DNA of 64,000 nucleotides from NCBI GenBank assembly GCA_029891385.1, contig CM057233.1, forward strand, positions 56,498,063 to 56,562,062, read 5' to 3'. Of this stretch, positions 44,748 through 56,546 are shown piece after piece. Position 1 is the stretch's first letter, and every line of letters begins with the position of its first letter. Both the position numbers and the translations under genes were made by a program. Under the pieces are notes generated by a model, which ran no database searches, had not been told where the DNA came from, and saw only the letters and a program-made list of their open reading frames with translations. This DNA comes from Erythroxylum novogranatense (lineage: Eukaryota > Streptophyta > Magnoliopsida > Malpighiales > Erythroxylaceae).

Positions 44748-46677
44748 ACCACGAATTGGTTCTCTAAGTTAGCTTTTGTCATTTTGTTGCTGAGTGAAGT
44801 TAGGAGTCTTTTTTTTAGGTTGCATTTTCATTTATAGCTTTCCTTTGTTTTTAATAGTTAGCATTTTACATATTACACCTTCTGTGAGAGTTCGTTGAGC
44901 CTAACTCTTACTATTTTTGCGATAAACATTTCAGGTGAATCTGGTTTAGTGGAGGCCGACATGGACATGGAAATGGATGAAGTTGTTTCACCACAACATG
45001 GCCATTTGTCGAAGGATTATCGGAAGTATCAAGAACCTCCATAACTCCCAGGTTGTCTCTTTCTTTCATTTTTTTACTTACTTAAGCCTCGTGATTACTT
45101 GTGATACATGTTGGTGCATTAGTTTGTTAAGTAAATGTCAGGGAGAAACAACCCTTGTAGGAAAATAGTTTAGCTTTTAGTTTAGTAAGTAGCCGTTCCA
45201 TTCAATAATTTCCCCCTTTTGAGTTCTATCTCTTGCCCTCCTGTTGTTGTGTGGAATTGCCCTTTTTGCTTCCTTCTTTTATGCTCATCCTTTGCTTGTT
45301 CAACATTGAGGACAATGTATTGCTTAAGTGTGGGGGAGCTGTCTCCCCATCTATCTTTCTTGTTGCATGCCTTTTTGACATCTTATTTATGAATGTGTTA
45401 GCCAATCTTGCATTCTGTTGGTAAAAACTTGGTAAATTTAAAAATTTGTTGCCATTTTGTTGTTCCTCGTCACAGCGACAGGTCACACGGCGCGGTGAGG
45501 CTTACATTCATCACCTGTACGTCGCGGCATGCATGCTACACGTCGCGACGTCCACCCATTTTTGCAGAATGAAATTTTTTCTCAATTCAACTTCTTCCGC
45601 ATGAAACTTTTGTACCTTTTGTGTTTCAAAGACCTTATAAGTTCAAAGTGGTACTTGAGTTTATGAAAATCCCTTCCATTCTTTTAATGATAGTTGGTCT
45701 TGACTCATTTTACTTTTGATGTTTTCAATTCAAAGTGAATTAAGGTATGCTAACAAAGTAGCACTTTAAGTTTTTGAGACCTGAGATTGTTTATTGAGAT
45801 AATACCCTTATTGGAAGGATATTTGGGCCTAATTTCTTTTCTTCAATCTTTGTGTGCATCTGCTTATTTCATACTTCTCTAGAACTTGTTTCAATTCTTA
45901 CTCGAAGCTTGATGGACTAAATTTTTGTTGATGTGATAGAGGCGTTCCTTCTTCAACCCCTTTTCCCAAAGATAGTCCCTTAAACACTTATCCCTTGCTA
46001 GCCCATTGAGCCTTATTATGTATGAGCACTTGCAAAAATTTCATATGATGTCATTAGTTTAATTTGCATTTCCTTTTTCAAAACAAAAAGAAAAAATAAA
46101 GAGAGAAAAAAAGAAAAAGAAAAAGAAAAAGAAGAGCAACAGAAAAAGTGTGTTCCAAAAAGGAAGAAACAGAAAAAAAAGGAGAAGGACGAAGAATAAA
46201 AAAAAGTCATTATTAGTTCAACTATTGACATCCATTCATAATTTTAGTGCATGTGTTCATATCTTTTCTTTTGTTCATTTCATCCATTCATCTGGCCCTC
46301 CGCACATTACAACCCTGAAAAGTCCTCTTGATCTTTAAAATCATAGTCCTTGTAGTGGAGAAATAGAGCTGATACAAGCTTATGGTAGAGTATGGATTAA
46401 GCAGATTGAGAGTTACAATATCCCTAAACACAAGTGAGCTGAGAGCAAACATTTTATCTTGAGTGACATCTCTTTTGTCCAATCTCTTGGATTAAATTCT
46501 TTTAGTGGTTGTTTTATTAGCACTCTTTCAATCTGCTTTGATTGAATTCTGAGAAAGTGTTTTGTGTCAATTTCCTATTATTGTTTTGAGCATGGGTGGA
46601 TTTTTCTTTTACACTTGTATCTTTTTGACTCTTACAAACTTTGTCCAGGAGTACAAAGGTTTAAGTGTGGGGGAATT
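44748..46677 (+). other. Non-coding interior of E
   Basis: No long frame with recognisable domains. Landmarks: TTGAGGACAATGTATTGC and TTAAGTGTGGGGGAG (45306-45340), an internal polypurine-like tract; a CGTCGCGACG-type cluster at 45470-45560; a purine-rich tract at 46077-46205; a 3' block CATTACAACCCTGAAAAGTC (from 46306) and CAAGCTTATGGTAG (46376) shared with F; and the final polypurine tract near 46661-46677. Confidence 0.75.
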
Positions 46678-48625
46678 TGATTGAACCCAAGTTTAATATA
46701 TAAGTGGCTACACTTTCATGGTTGTTAATGCACTTTTTGACTCTTAATTCATGATTTTTGTGCTTAAATTAGTCTCTTACGGTGAGCTTATGTTTTATGC
46801 AATTTGCTAGTAAAATTGTACAAATTGACATTAATTGCATTATAATTTTACTAAGAACAATTGATACTGGAAATTGTTATTTTATATTGTAGGAGAAAAG
46901 GAGTCAGAAAGGATCAGAAGAGTCAACATGGCATGAAGTCCTTAAGGCACGTCGCGGCGTGAACCAATCACCTCGCCGCGGCATCGCCGTGACGAAATGT
47001 AATTCACATGTCGCGGCGCATCAACACAGATCGTACGTCGCGACGTCAACAATTCAACACGTCGCGGCGAGCAAGCCAGAGACACGTCGCGATGAATTTT
47101 TATTTATACGTCGCGACGTGTAGACAGATACCTGGACTCCAAATAGAGATTTCTCTCACTGTACCGACCCGTCCCGTGACCCATCCTTTAAATCCTGCCG
47201 AATTAGGTTATCATCATCATCTGGATCTGGCTGGGCAATCGACAGAAGGGGAGAAAAGAGGAGATCGACGAGCAAGAGAGAAGAAGAGGAAGCAACATCG
47301 TCCACCACCCAGGGTTCCCTTCGAGGTTCCCTGGGGATAACTTTTGCATTAGTTTTCATCTTCTGTTTTTACCATCGCCGTCCACCATGGATGACTTGGA
47401 GTCATTGCGAGTTGTGAGGCTTCCGATTGCTATGCGTGGCTTGGCATTTCTTTCCTGTTGAAGATGCAGTGATGACTGGAGTTCACCGAAGGGGAGTTGC
47501 TTAATCTGTAGTTTAGCTATGATTTATAAATGCCTAGGTTTAGGGGTTTGTAATTTGTAGTGAAGCTACTTGATTATAGCTAAATGTTTGACATTTAATG
47601 TGTTGTTTTGATTGGTAGTTTACATTGTCACATTTAACTACATTGTTATGAACAGCCGAGTTGGGGTTTATTGCTTTGTAGTTAGATTAGCTTAATTAGA
47701 GTTTAATTAAGCGTTGAACAATGTAATGTGTTGTGGGTTTGTTTATGTAGAATTCTGTGCTTAAATATATGAATTCTCATATATGTCAACTTGTGATCTT
47801 GTTGATTCTCTTTTATCTGCCTAGTTGTGTTTGATATTGAGTAGATGTAGATTTCATTTGACCCCATTGCATTGGCAAATCCACCGCACACACTAAGATG
47901 TTTTTAACAAGGTTTTAAGTAATGGAGTTCATTGATTAAATCCTTGGACTTAAAGAATCCTTTAACGTTCTAGGGCTCAAGAGCACCTAATGGGGTCTTG
48001 AGACATGGAGTCAAGAGTGACAGGAGTCCATTAATCAAGACCCTGGACTTAAAGTGAGTTCTTTAAGGTTTTTTTCCATTCAAACTTAGTGATTTTTAAT
48101 CCACCACACACACTAAGATGCGCTTAATGGGATCTTGAGCAATGGAGTTCATTGATCAAGATCCTAAACTTAAAGAATCCTTTAAGGTTCTGAGGCTCAA
48201 GAGCACTCAATGGGGTCTTGAGACATGGAGTCAAGAGTGACAGGAGTCCATTAATCAAGACCCTGGACTTAAAGATAATTCTTTAAGGTTTACCGTTCAC
48301 ACTTAGTTTTGAACTGTGATAGCCAAAGCTCGTTTTCAAGAGGATTTTATCAGTTGTTTTAGTATTTCCCTTTTCTGTTTTCAAAAAAATCTAAAAATAC
48401 TTTTTACATGCTTTTTAGTGTAGTTAATGTTTTCAAACAAAACCCCTTTTCCTTACTGATTTCACTTGCATTTTATGACATATAGGGTAGCTTAGGTCCA
48501 TTTCATTAGGTTCCGATTAAGTGAGACGACCCGAGGTTGCATCCTATACTACAGTCTTGGAATTTATTATTTTTGATCGGTTTCCAAGGATCGATCGAAA
48601 GATCGAATCGACAGAGCCGCGATCA
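46678..48625 (+). repeat. 3' LTR of E
   Basis: 1,948 bases, nearly identical to 42779-44726, followed by AAGTC. Confidence 0.96.
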
Positions 48626-48630
48626 AAGTC

Positions 48631-49138
48631 TCCCCCTTAATCATATAAATCGTTGAATTTAATAACCTTGTAAGATCAAATTCATAAAAGTAATTTGAAA
48701 TCATGATAGACTTAATTTAAAGACAATTATCACATACACCCCCTTAATTAAGTAACTAAAGAATATCCAATTTCTCATTTTTCTCTGCCTTTTTGTCATA
48801 ATCAAAACAACTAATACAAACCAACAATAGATGAAATATCGCAATCACATTAAATAGAGAAGCAAGTCATCAAACACAAATACTCTCAAGTAGCAAGCAA
48901 ATATAAATAATATGAAATGTTGGTCTTGGCTAGATACAAAAACCATCATGGTGGAGAAACATCATCATGAATAAATCTCAAAAGTAGAAGAGAATATGTT
49001 TTCGGAGATTTTGGGAAAAAGAGAATTTTTAAAGAAGACCCAGATGACTTATATTCGACTGGCAGTTCATAAGCAAACACAAAGAAAATGCAAAGTGATT
49101 ACATAACATAACAATCCAACAATGGAACCCGTGTAATC
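48631..49138 (-). other. 3' non-coding part of D
   Basis: AT-rich, with CCCCCTTAATTAAG and a CTTTTTGTCATAATC word (minus-strand GATTATGACAAAAAGG) resembling a second polypurine region, as seen in Sirevirus 3' ends. No gene. Confidence 0.55.
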
Positions 49139-49224
49139 ATAAGTCGACTTGTTTTACCTCCATAAGTCGACTTATTGACCCACACAAGTCGACTTGTTAG
49201 CAGACTTGTCACCAATTAGTCGAC
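49139..49224. repeat. GTCGAC array at the end of D's pol deletion
   Basis: AAGTCGACTT at three places (about 49140-49190) and a final TAGTCGAC whose GTCGAC core (49219-49224) is fused to the protease codons. See the D protease remnant. Confidence 0.85.
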
Positions 49225-49247
49225 ATCCACTATTAATGTACCAAATG
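49219..49247 (-). pseudogene. Protease start of D, truncated
   Basis: Minus strand reads WYINSGCR, the start of the Sirevirus protease motif (usually WYLDSGC-x-RHM) with the catalytic Asp changed to Asn. The coding sequence stops at GTCGAC and continues as palindrome array. Everything else of pol is missing. Confidence 0.65.
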
Positions 49248-49259
49248 CTTGGTAGATTT

Positions 49260-50716
49260 TCATCCCTTGCTTGTACCTACAACTGAAACATTCTTTCTAC
49301 TTATTGGTACCCAGACCATTTCGGGTCCATTTTGGTTAGTCATATAAACCACATTAGGAGGAGTTGTACCTTTTACTACCCAGATTTTTTTCACATTAAT
49401 ACATCTTCTAATAATTTTGCATGCAATTTCTATATGACCATCTTTTAAGCATCTAGCACATTTAGCAACTTTGCCATCTTTAGTAAATTTAGAAATCAAA
49501 GAACAATCTCTATCAAATGGATCATATCCTAAACCATGTTTAGAAATTGAATATCTTTGTAAAGATAACATCTTTTCAAATTTTTCATTCCCACCAGCAA
49601 ATTTTTTAACCACATAATAAAATTCCTTTCTAAGTCTATCAAGCTCACAAGTAAGATTTTCTTTTTCAGCAAGGCATGTAGAGTGATCTTCCTTAGTGCA
49701 ATTTAAATCATCAATAGTCTCATGCAAGACACTATTTTCAGCAACTAGCTCTCTTTTTTTCTTTCTCAATTTCTTGTTGATTTCAATAGCTTCTTCAAAA
49801 TCAATTTGTAAAGCATTAAAAGAATCTATAAGATCTTGATCAATGAAAGTTATCTCATCTTCGTCATCACTTGTTGAGGAGCTATTAGCCATGAGAGCTA
49901 AGTTGTTTTCAACATTGCTTTGGTATGCTTCCTCATCATCACTCCAAGTGGCTACTAGGCTAGCTTTCTTTTCCCCTTTGTCATACTTGTCATTTCCTCC
50001 GCCACATAATTCTCTCTTCCTATTTTTGAGTAGTCCCTTGAATTTTCTCAAGTTTCTAGCATACATTGCTAGCTCTTTATCTTCTTCCTCCTCATCTAAT
50101 TTTTTATCGCTTTCATCCACAAAAGAAGTGTTAGATTTAAAAGCAATTGACTTTTGTGACTTACCTCTTCCTCCTCTTGATTTTAGAATGATCTCATAGT
50201 TGATAAGAGATACCATTAGGGCATTGAATTCCAACTGATTGAGATCCTTAGATTCCATAATAGCGGTGACTTGAGAGTCCCATTCTTTCGGTAGTGATCG
50301 TAGAATCTTTTTCACCTTTTCGCTATCCGTTAAATGCTTTCCAAGGTTTCCTAATCCATTTGTGATTTCTGCAAAACGATCAAGCATAGTGGAAATATAC
50401 TCACCTTCCTTCATGACAAACATTTCATAGTCATGGAGAAGCATGTTGATCTTTGTTTCTCGGAATTGGTTGGTTCCTTCATGGGCGATGCGAATTCTTT
50501 CCAACATTTCTTTAGCGCTGGTACAAGAATTAACTCGGTTTCTTTCCTCAACCGTGAGATCGCAACAAATTAGCTTCATGGCTTTCGCGTTGATGTAAGC
50601 TTGCTTCCAGTCATTGTCGTCGTATTCCAGCTCCGTTTTTAACTCACCATTTTCTTTCAACGGTGCTTAAGGATCGAAGATAATGATCTTCAAATATTCT
50701 ACTCCCTCACTTATAA
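49260..50716 (-). pseudogene. gag of D, main part
   Basis: 466 open codons (50660-49260). Capsid/UBN2 region: DWKQAYINAKAMKLICCDLT, IRIAHEGTNQFRETKINMLL, LDRFAEITNGLGNLGK, KKILRSLPKEWDSQVTAIME. An acidic linker and a long coiled coil (EAIEINKKLRKKKRELVAEN) follow, then a complete zinc knuckle CARCLKDGHIEIAC and the end MVWVPISRKNVS. Stop TGA (49260-49262). Upstream of 50660 the frame continues to 50716 (SEGVEYLKIIIFDP) with a TAA at 50667-50669. The N-terminus is separated by the 50717-52875 insertion. Confidence 0.92.
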
Positions 50717-52875
50717 TGTTGGGCCCCAAATTGTTTTTTTTGATGTTATTAGCTATGAATTATGTTGATTGTGTAAATTGTTGCATAGTTTGATTTTTAG
50801 TGGAAGTGTTAGTGGAAAATTAAGATTAATTTGAGATTAGTGGTAACAAAAGAATAAAAGTGTATAAGGGTAAATGTATGAGGGTGTTATAGGAAGTTCA
50901 CTTAAGTTAGGAAGATTAAGACTAAGCAAGGAAGGGCATTTTAGTCCATGTGCTATCTTTTAGGCTTAAGGAATTAAGAGAAGAAAAGAAAAGAAAAGAA
51001 AATAAGAAGAAGAGAGGAAGAGCAGAGAGAGTCGTAGGAAGAGAGGGAGAAGAAGAAGAAAAAGATGGCGATTTCTCGAAGGATCTGAAACATTCCCGGG
51101 TAATTATACAATTGTTTCTTCCTGTTTAGAATGCTCTAAAACCCTAATATGGTTTAGAATGAGTAGGAAACGATGGTCTAGGGTTTATGGGAAAAATTGG
51201 TAGAAATTCTTTGGGTTGTTGTTTTTGTTGGTGTTTTTGTGTTGAATGAGTTTAGAAATGAAGTATTAAGCATGAACTAAGGTTGAAATGTGTTGCTGGT
51301 GAAAGAGGGGAAGGATTTAGCTGGGAAAATGCATGAAAGTTGGGTTCGGAGTTGTTCTCCAGACCCGCACGTCGCGACGTGCACCAGGCCGTTCGTCCCG
51401 ACGTGCGCGAGGCTGTTCTCCGTGGCATGAACGAGTCGTTCTTCGCGGCGTGCGCGAGGTTTTTCGTCGTGACGCACACAAATCGTTCGTCGTGACGTGC
51501 GAGGAAGATGTCTTTCGTCGCGACGAGCGGAGGCTGTTCGCCCGACGAGTCTTCGGTTTTCAGCAAAGATGAATTTTAGTGATTTGGGTATATCTTTTGT
51601 TACAGAAGTCCTATTGAGGTGATTTTTGATGCGTTGTAAACTAGAGTCATAGATCTACAAGTTTTGTGAAGTAATGAAGTTCTGAATCAGTCTTTAAGGA
51701 TATGAAATTTTGGATGGGAGTTAAGAATGAAAATATTGTTTCAGCATGAGTTATTGAATGGGATTTTGGTTCTTATTTTAGGAAATCAAGTGAGGCAAGG
51801 GGATCAAGAGGCTCAAGAGGAAACTCATTCCTAGGAAAGTACAAGCAAGGAATTCAAGGTGGGTTCATGTTTATAATAGAGTAAATAAGTTACTCATTAT
51901 TTTGTTCAAATCAAGAAAGATTTAATGCTTTAAATTGCATCATCAATGATTGCATTACATGTTATTGTGGGATGATTATATTTTGCTATATGATTTGCAT
52001 TCATGATTTATGAAAAGGTTTTCAAAAAGGGGTTTTTTTTCCATTCACGAATACATGTACATGAAATCATGTTTTACGAAATATATGACAAGCAAGTGCC
52101 AGTTTGGCAAACAAGTTTACACGAATTTGAATCATGCATGTTATGTGGGTTTGCGGTATGTCCCTCACGAACAGTCAAGTGCACATTAACTCAGGAAAAG
52201 GCTTCTCCCGTCTGCCCGCAAGTGGCACAGGATTTCTCACAAGGATTCCCTCACGAAACTACGTCTACATATAATCATTCCGATGGGAATGTGTAGTACG
52301 TCATGAATCAGGGACTGACCTAAACCATCATGTTATGTTATATTATGTGTTTATGATCTGTTGTTATGTTTCATGCATCATGAATTGTTCAAGAATTAAG
52401 CATTTTAAAAAAATGACTCATACTTACTCATTCACCATGAATTCGACAATTACCACGACAATGAGTTGTTTTTGATTACTTTTGCTTATTTCAATATTAT
52501 AAATATGTTCCCACGAGCTTTATAGCTCACCCCCTCTATTCTCCCCCATTCAGGTGATGAGCAAGAGACCGAGTGAGTCACGATTTATGGCAGCACTCCA
52601 TTTTTTTATGTTTACTTATTTTCAATGTTATATTTTTGGAAGTCAAGGCTTTAGTTACATTTCAAGTATCATTGGTTCAAGGGTATTTTGCATTTTTGGC
52701 TCTTGAACTCAAAGTTGTAATTTGGTTTGAAATGTTATTAAATCTTTGTAAAACTCATCTTTTGGATAACGATTTATGGATGTGTTTGTTTTAATCATGA
52801 AAGTAAGTTTTGAGTTTGTTTACGGTGGGTCCATTGAACTTCCGATGGCCTTTTTTCTAAATCATTTAATTTACA
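50717..52875 (+). mobile_element. LTR-like insertion in gag of D
   Basis: About 2.16 kb, TGTTGGGCCCC...TTTACA, splitting D gag between residues SSWKNPMREVEHV and ISEGVEYLK. No coding domain. It has a purine-rich region (50950-51065), a CGTCGCGACG-type array (51366-51545) and the CCACGAGCTTTATAGCTCACC ... CAGGTGATGAGCAAGAG segment (52511-52575) also seen at about 7990-8065. I read it as a solo LTR, plus orientation, of a Ty3/gypsy element. No matching target duplication was seen at these ends, so boundaries may be off or a small deletion occurred. Confidence 0.6.
51366..51545. repeat. CGTCGCGACG-type array in the 50.7-kb insertion
   Basis: GC-rich cluster of CGTCGCGACG, CGTCCCGACG, CGTCGTGACG and CGCGGCG units with spacers such as TGTTC, in an otherwise AT-rich sequence. 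Same core as the arrays of E. Confidence 0.85.
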
Positions 52876-52982
52876 TGTTCCACCTCACGCATAGGATTTT
52901 TCCAAGAAGAGTAGTTAGTACCATTAAACAAAGGAGGGCGATAATTTGTATTACCTTCTTCCGCTAGTTTGTTGTGTGCCAT
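52876..52982 (-). pseudogene. gag N-terminus of D
   Basis: ATG 52982-52980, 18 bases inside the primer site region. Reads MAHNKLAEEGNTNYRPPLF, then NGTNYSSWKNPMREVEHV, the typical copia Gag start (RPPLFNGTNYSSWK), and is cut by the insertion ending at 52875. The main part continues below 50716. Confidence 0.8.
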
Positions 52983-52996
52983 CCCTAGATACTTCT

Positions 52997-53010
52997 GCTC
53001 TGATACCAAT
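52997..53010 (-). other. Primer-binding site of D
   Basis: Minus-strand ATTGGTATCAGAGC directly after the 5' LTR, initiator-Met type. Confidence 0.9.
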
Positions 53011-54169
53011 TGTTAGCGATCTAGAAGGGGGGGTTGAATAGATCTTTAAGCTTTTTGTAATTTTCTACAATAAAATCAGAAGTTAATTCACACAATAGTA
53101 ATTTTAAACAAATTTAAATGCAAGGAGTAGAGAAGAAGATCAAACATTGTTTTTATAGAGGTTTAGTGCTAAGACCGATGTCCTCTACCTAAGCTCCCAC
53201 TTGGGATTTTGTAAACCACTTTATTACACACTTTGTAGTTCAGTGTGAACTCTTACAATATCGCTTGATTTCTGGCTCAAGCTACCTTTACAAATGATTT
53301 GTCTTCTGGCACAAATCCTACCAACACCACTTGATTTCCGGCTCAAGCTACCTTTACAAATGATTTGTCTTCCAGCACAAATCCTACCAACACCACTTGA
53401 TTTCTGACTCAAGCTACCTCTCATGTAACCTTTCACTAGTCACTCAAATTGTAAGAGAAATAAGATAAAGTTTGAAGAACAAATGCTCAATACAATTGTG
53501 TAACAAGATAAGAACAATAATGAGCAATTTTGGAGCAATATAAGAGTATTTTCGCTTATAGAACTTCCATAGTATTTTTCCTTGATCATCCACTCTTATA
53601 CTTGAAGGAAAATAGCTGTTGGGAACCCATATAGCCATTTTCTAATTGTTATGACCGTTCCTTAACATCCCCCTTTCCGTTTGTGGCTAATTGAACCGTT
53701 GGAATTAATTTGTTGTACCCATAAGTCGACTTGTCAAGTGTATAAGTCGACTTGTGACAACATTTTTCGTAAAATTTCATCTCCGCTCTTCTATAAGTCC
53801 ACTTGTGCTGTGTAAGTCGACTTGTGGTCCTCGATAAGTCGACTTATGTACTATTAGTCGACTTGTGGTCCTCGATAAGTCGACTAGAACATCATAAGTC
53901 AACTTATGATGTGCTAGTCGACTTATGTAAGCTTCAACGGTAATATCCACTCAAATCTTCTATAATCTTCATTATTAATGTCTCTTGCACTTATAAGGAA
54001 ACTTCCATCTTGATTCTTCAATGATTTATGTTTTGCCCATTCAAGATTGATGTAGTCTTGATGTATTTGAATCTAAATCACTTGAAATAATTTCTTAACC
54101 AATTCTATATATTTTATTATTATCAAAACATAAGTGGGATTTAATTTGTCAACCACCATTGGTCCAACA
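53011..54169 (-). repeat. 5' LTR of D
   Basis: 1,159 bases, 42 shorter than the 3' LTR because of rearrangement within the GTCGAC array; otherwise very similar. Followed by TTTTC. Confidence 0.95.
53718..53935. repeat. GTCGAC palindrome array in D 5' LTR
   Basis: Same array as 42181-42432 up to 53867, then a second copy of CTTGTGGTCCTCGATAAGTC and an inverted 23-base segment (53878-53900). Confidence 0.92.
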
Positions 54170-56546
54170 TTTTCAGTATCTTATCTATGTATGTACTCTG
54201 ACTTAGGCCTATAAGCTTTCTTGATCTATCTCTATAGATCTTAATGCCTAAAACATAGGCAGCCTCACCTAAGTCTTTCATTGAGAAACGTTTCCTTAAC
54301 CAAATCTTGACACTCTGTAAGGTTGGAATATCGTTTCCAATGAGCAATATGTCATCAACATATAAAGCTAAAAAGACAACAACACTCCCACTAACCTTTT
54401 TGTAAACACTAGGTTCATCTTCATTCTTGATGAATCCAAACTCTTTGACAACTTCATCAAAACAAAGATTCCAGCTTCTTGATGCTTGCTTCAATCCATA
54501 AATGGATCTTTGAAGCTTGCACACCTTTCCCGAATTTTTAGGATGGACAAAACCCTCAGGCTGTATCATATATACATCCTCAAGTAAGTTTCCATTAAGG
54601 AAAGCCGTTTTGACATCCATTTGTCATATTTCATAATCATAGTATGCAGCTATGGCAATAAGAATTCTAATGGATTTGATCATGACCAATGGAGAAAATG
54701 TCTCATCATAATCAATTCCATGAACTTGTTGATAACCTTTAGCAACAAGTCTTGCTTTATAAGTGTGCACATTTCCATCCATATCGAGTTTCTTTTTGAA
54801 AACCCACTTACATCCAATGGTCTTCAAGCCATCAAACGGATCAATCAAAGTCCAAACTTGATTGTCATACATGGATTGCATCTTTGCTTTCATGGCCTCT
54901 AACCATTTAGCAAATTCTGGACTTTCCATAGCTTTTTGATAGGTTGTGGGCTCATTATGATTGATGAGCATCACATTATCATCATCAGTAATGAGAAATC
55001 CATATCTCTCGGGCTCATGACGAATCCTATCAGATCTACGTAGGCCTTGTGTTGTTGAAGGCTGCTCATCAACAGCTTGTGAGCTCGCTTCAATCTCCTT
55101 TTTAGGTTCAATGTCATTTTGTGAAACTTGAATTTCTTCAAGTGGTACTTTACTCCCACTGTTTCCTTTGGAAACAAATTCCTTCTCTAAGAAAAAACCA
55201 TTTCGAGCAACAAACACTTTGTTCTTTGCTGGGATGTAAAAGTAATATCCTTTAGTTTCCTTAGGATATCCCACAAAATAACATTTTTCAGATTTGGGTG
55301 CCAACTTGTCGGCAATTGGAAGCTTCACATAAGCCTCACAACCCTAAATCTTTAAAAAAGATAAATTGGGACGCTTCCCAGTCCATATGTCATAAGGTGT
55401 CTTTTCTACAACCTTTGAAGGAATACGGTTCAATATGAATGCTGCTATTTCTAAAGCATAGCCTCAGAAATATTTTGGAAGATCAGTTTGACTCATCATT
55501 GATCGAACCATATCTAATAGAGTTCGATTTCTCCTTTCAGAAACACCATTCCATTGAGGAGTTCCTGGAGGAGTCAATTGTGAAACAATTCCACAATCTT
55601 TAAGATAATCATCAAACTCTTGGCTTAAGTCTTCACCTCCTCGATCAAATCGTAGGATTTTAATTATTTTGCCAAGCTGATTTTGTATTTCATTCTTATA
55701 TTCTTTGAACTTTTCAAAAGATTCAGATTTGTGCTTCATTAAATAGACATACCCATATCTACTGAAGTCATCTGAAAAAGTAATGAAATACAAATAACCT
55801 CCTCTCGCTGAAATGCTAAAAGGACCACATACATCGGTATGTATAAAGCCCAATAGCTCATTGGCCCTTTCCCCTTTACCTGTGAAGGGGGCCTTTGTCA
55901 TCTTACCCAGTAAACAAGAATCACATGTCTCAAAAGATTCAAAAGAATCAATGAATCCATCTTGATGGAGTTTTGAAATGCGTTTTTCATTTACATGGCC
56001 TAAGCGACAATGCCAGAGATAGGTTGGGTTCAAATCGTTAGATTTAAACTTCTTGGTATTTATGTTATAGATGGGCTCATTTGTAATAAACTCAGTGTCT
56101 AGAGTATAAATGTCATTTAATTGACGCGCAATGCCATATAAAATGTCATTCTTATAAATGGAAATACTTCTATTCGCAATAGAAAATTTAAATCCATCAT
56201 TCTCTAAACAAGCAAAAGAAATAATGTTCCCACTCATAGTAGGTACATAATAACAATTCTTGAGTTCCAAAATGAGTCCAGTGGGCAAAATAAGATCATA
56301 AGTCCCCACGGATAAAGCAACAACTCTTGTTCCATTTCCCACGCACAGGTCGATCTCACCAGACATCAATCTTCTAGTCCTTCTTAGACTCTGTAGATTA
56401 GTACAAATGTGAGTTGCAGCTCTGGTATCTAATACCCAAGATGCAGAAGGAGTAAAATTGATTTCTATAACAAACATACCTGAAGAAGTAGTCGCACTAT
56501 TCTTTTTCTCTTTTAGCTCTTCCAAATAGAGTTTGCAATTCCTTTT
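54170..56546 (-). pseudogene. pol of B: protease, integrase, reverse transcriptase
   Basis: Single frame continuing from gag (57329). Protease: WVLDTRAATHIC (about 56430; D-T-x in place of D-S/T-G). Zinc region: YLWHCRLGHVNEKRISKLH, CDSCLLGKMTKAPF. Integrase: LLGFIHTDVCGPF, LTPPGTPQWNGVSERRNRTL. Reverse transcriptase: IGCKWVFKKKLDMDG, QMDVKTAFLNGNLLEDVYM, LYVDDILLIGND (about 54362), SMKDLGEAAYVLGIKI. Stops at 55464-55466 (YF*GYA), 55344-55346 (KI*GCE) and 54624-54626 (EI*QMD), each where tryptophan is expected. At 54170 the frame passes through the target duplication to 41466. Confidence 0.95.

Larger units (their letters stand above)
42779..48625 (+). mobile_element. Non-autonomous gypsy-like element E
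   Basis: Plus-strand LTR element inside D. Target duplication AAGTC at 42774-42778 and 48626-48630. Both LTRs are exactly 1,948 bases (42779-44726 and 46678-48625; TGATTG...GATCA) and nearly identical. Primer site TGACGCCGTTGTTGGGGA (44730-44747); polypurine tract AAGTGTGGGGGAATT ends at 46677. The 1,951-base interior has no gag or pol. The layout resembles a large retrotransposon derivative (LARD-like) depending on an Athila/Tat-type partner. It is the innermost dated layer: E in D in B in G. Confidence 0.95.
41472..54169 (-). mobile_element. Sirevirus-like element D, gag only
   Basis: Minus-strand LTR element inserted in pol of B. Target duplication TTTTC at 41467-41471 and 54170-54174. 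LTRs 41472-42672 and 53011-54169; primer site TTGGTATCAGAGC beside the right LTR; polypurine tract CAAAAAGGGGGAGATTG beside the left LTR. It contains gag but only the first residues of protease; integrase, reverse transcriptase and RNase H are absent. It carries element E (42779-48625) and an LTR-like insertion (50717-52875). Gag type and polypurine tract indicate the Sirevirus group, like G but not the same family. Non-autonomous as it stands. Confidence 0.94.

Noticed and set aside
46016..46231. Minus-strand serine/phenylalanine-rich frame
   Set aside because: Antisense of the purine-rich tract of E.
47008..47340. Plus-strand 110-codon frame over the E LTR
   Set aside because: Lies wholly in the LTR across the CG-rich palindromes, has no domain, and the other LTR copy does not keep the frame.
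49843..50199. Plus-strand serine/leucine-rich 118-codon frame
   Set aside because: Antisense shadow of the acidic, lysine-rich linker of D gag, which has clear domains.
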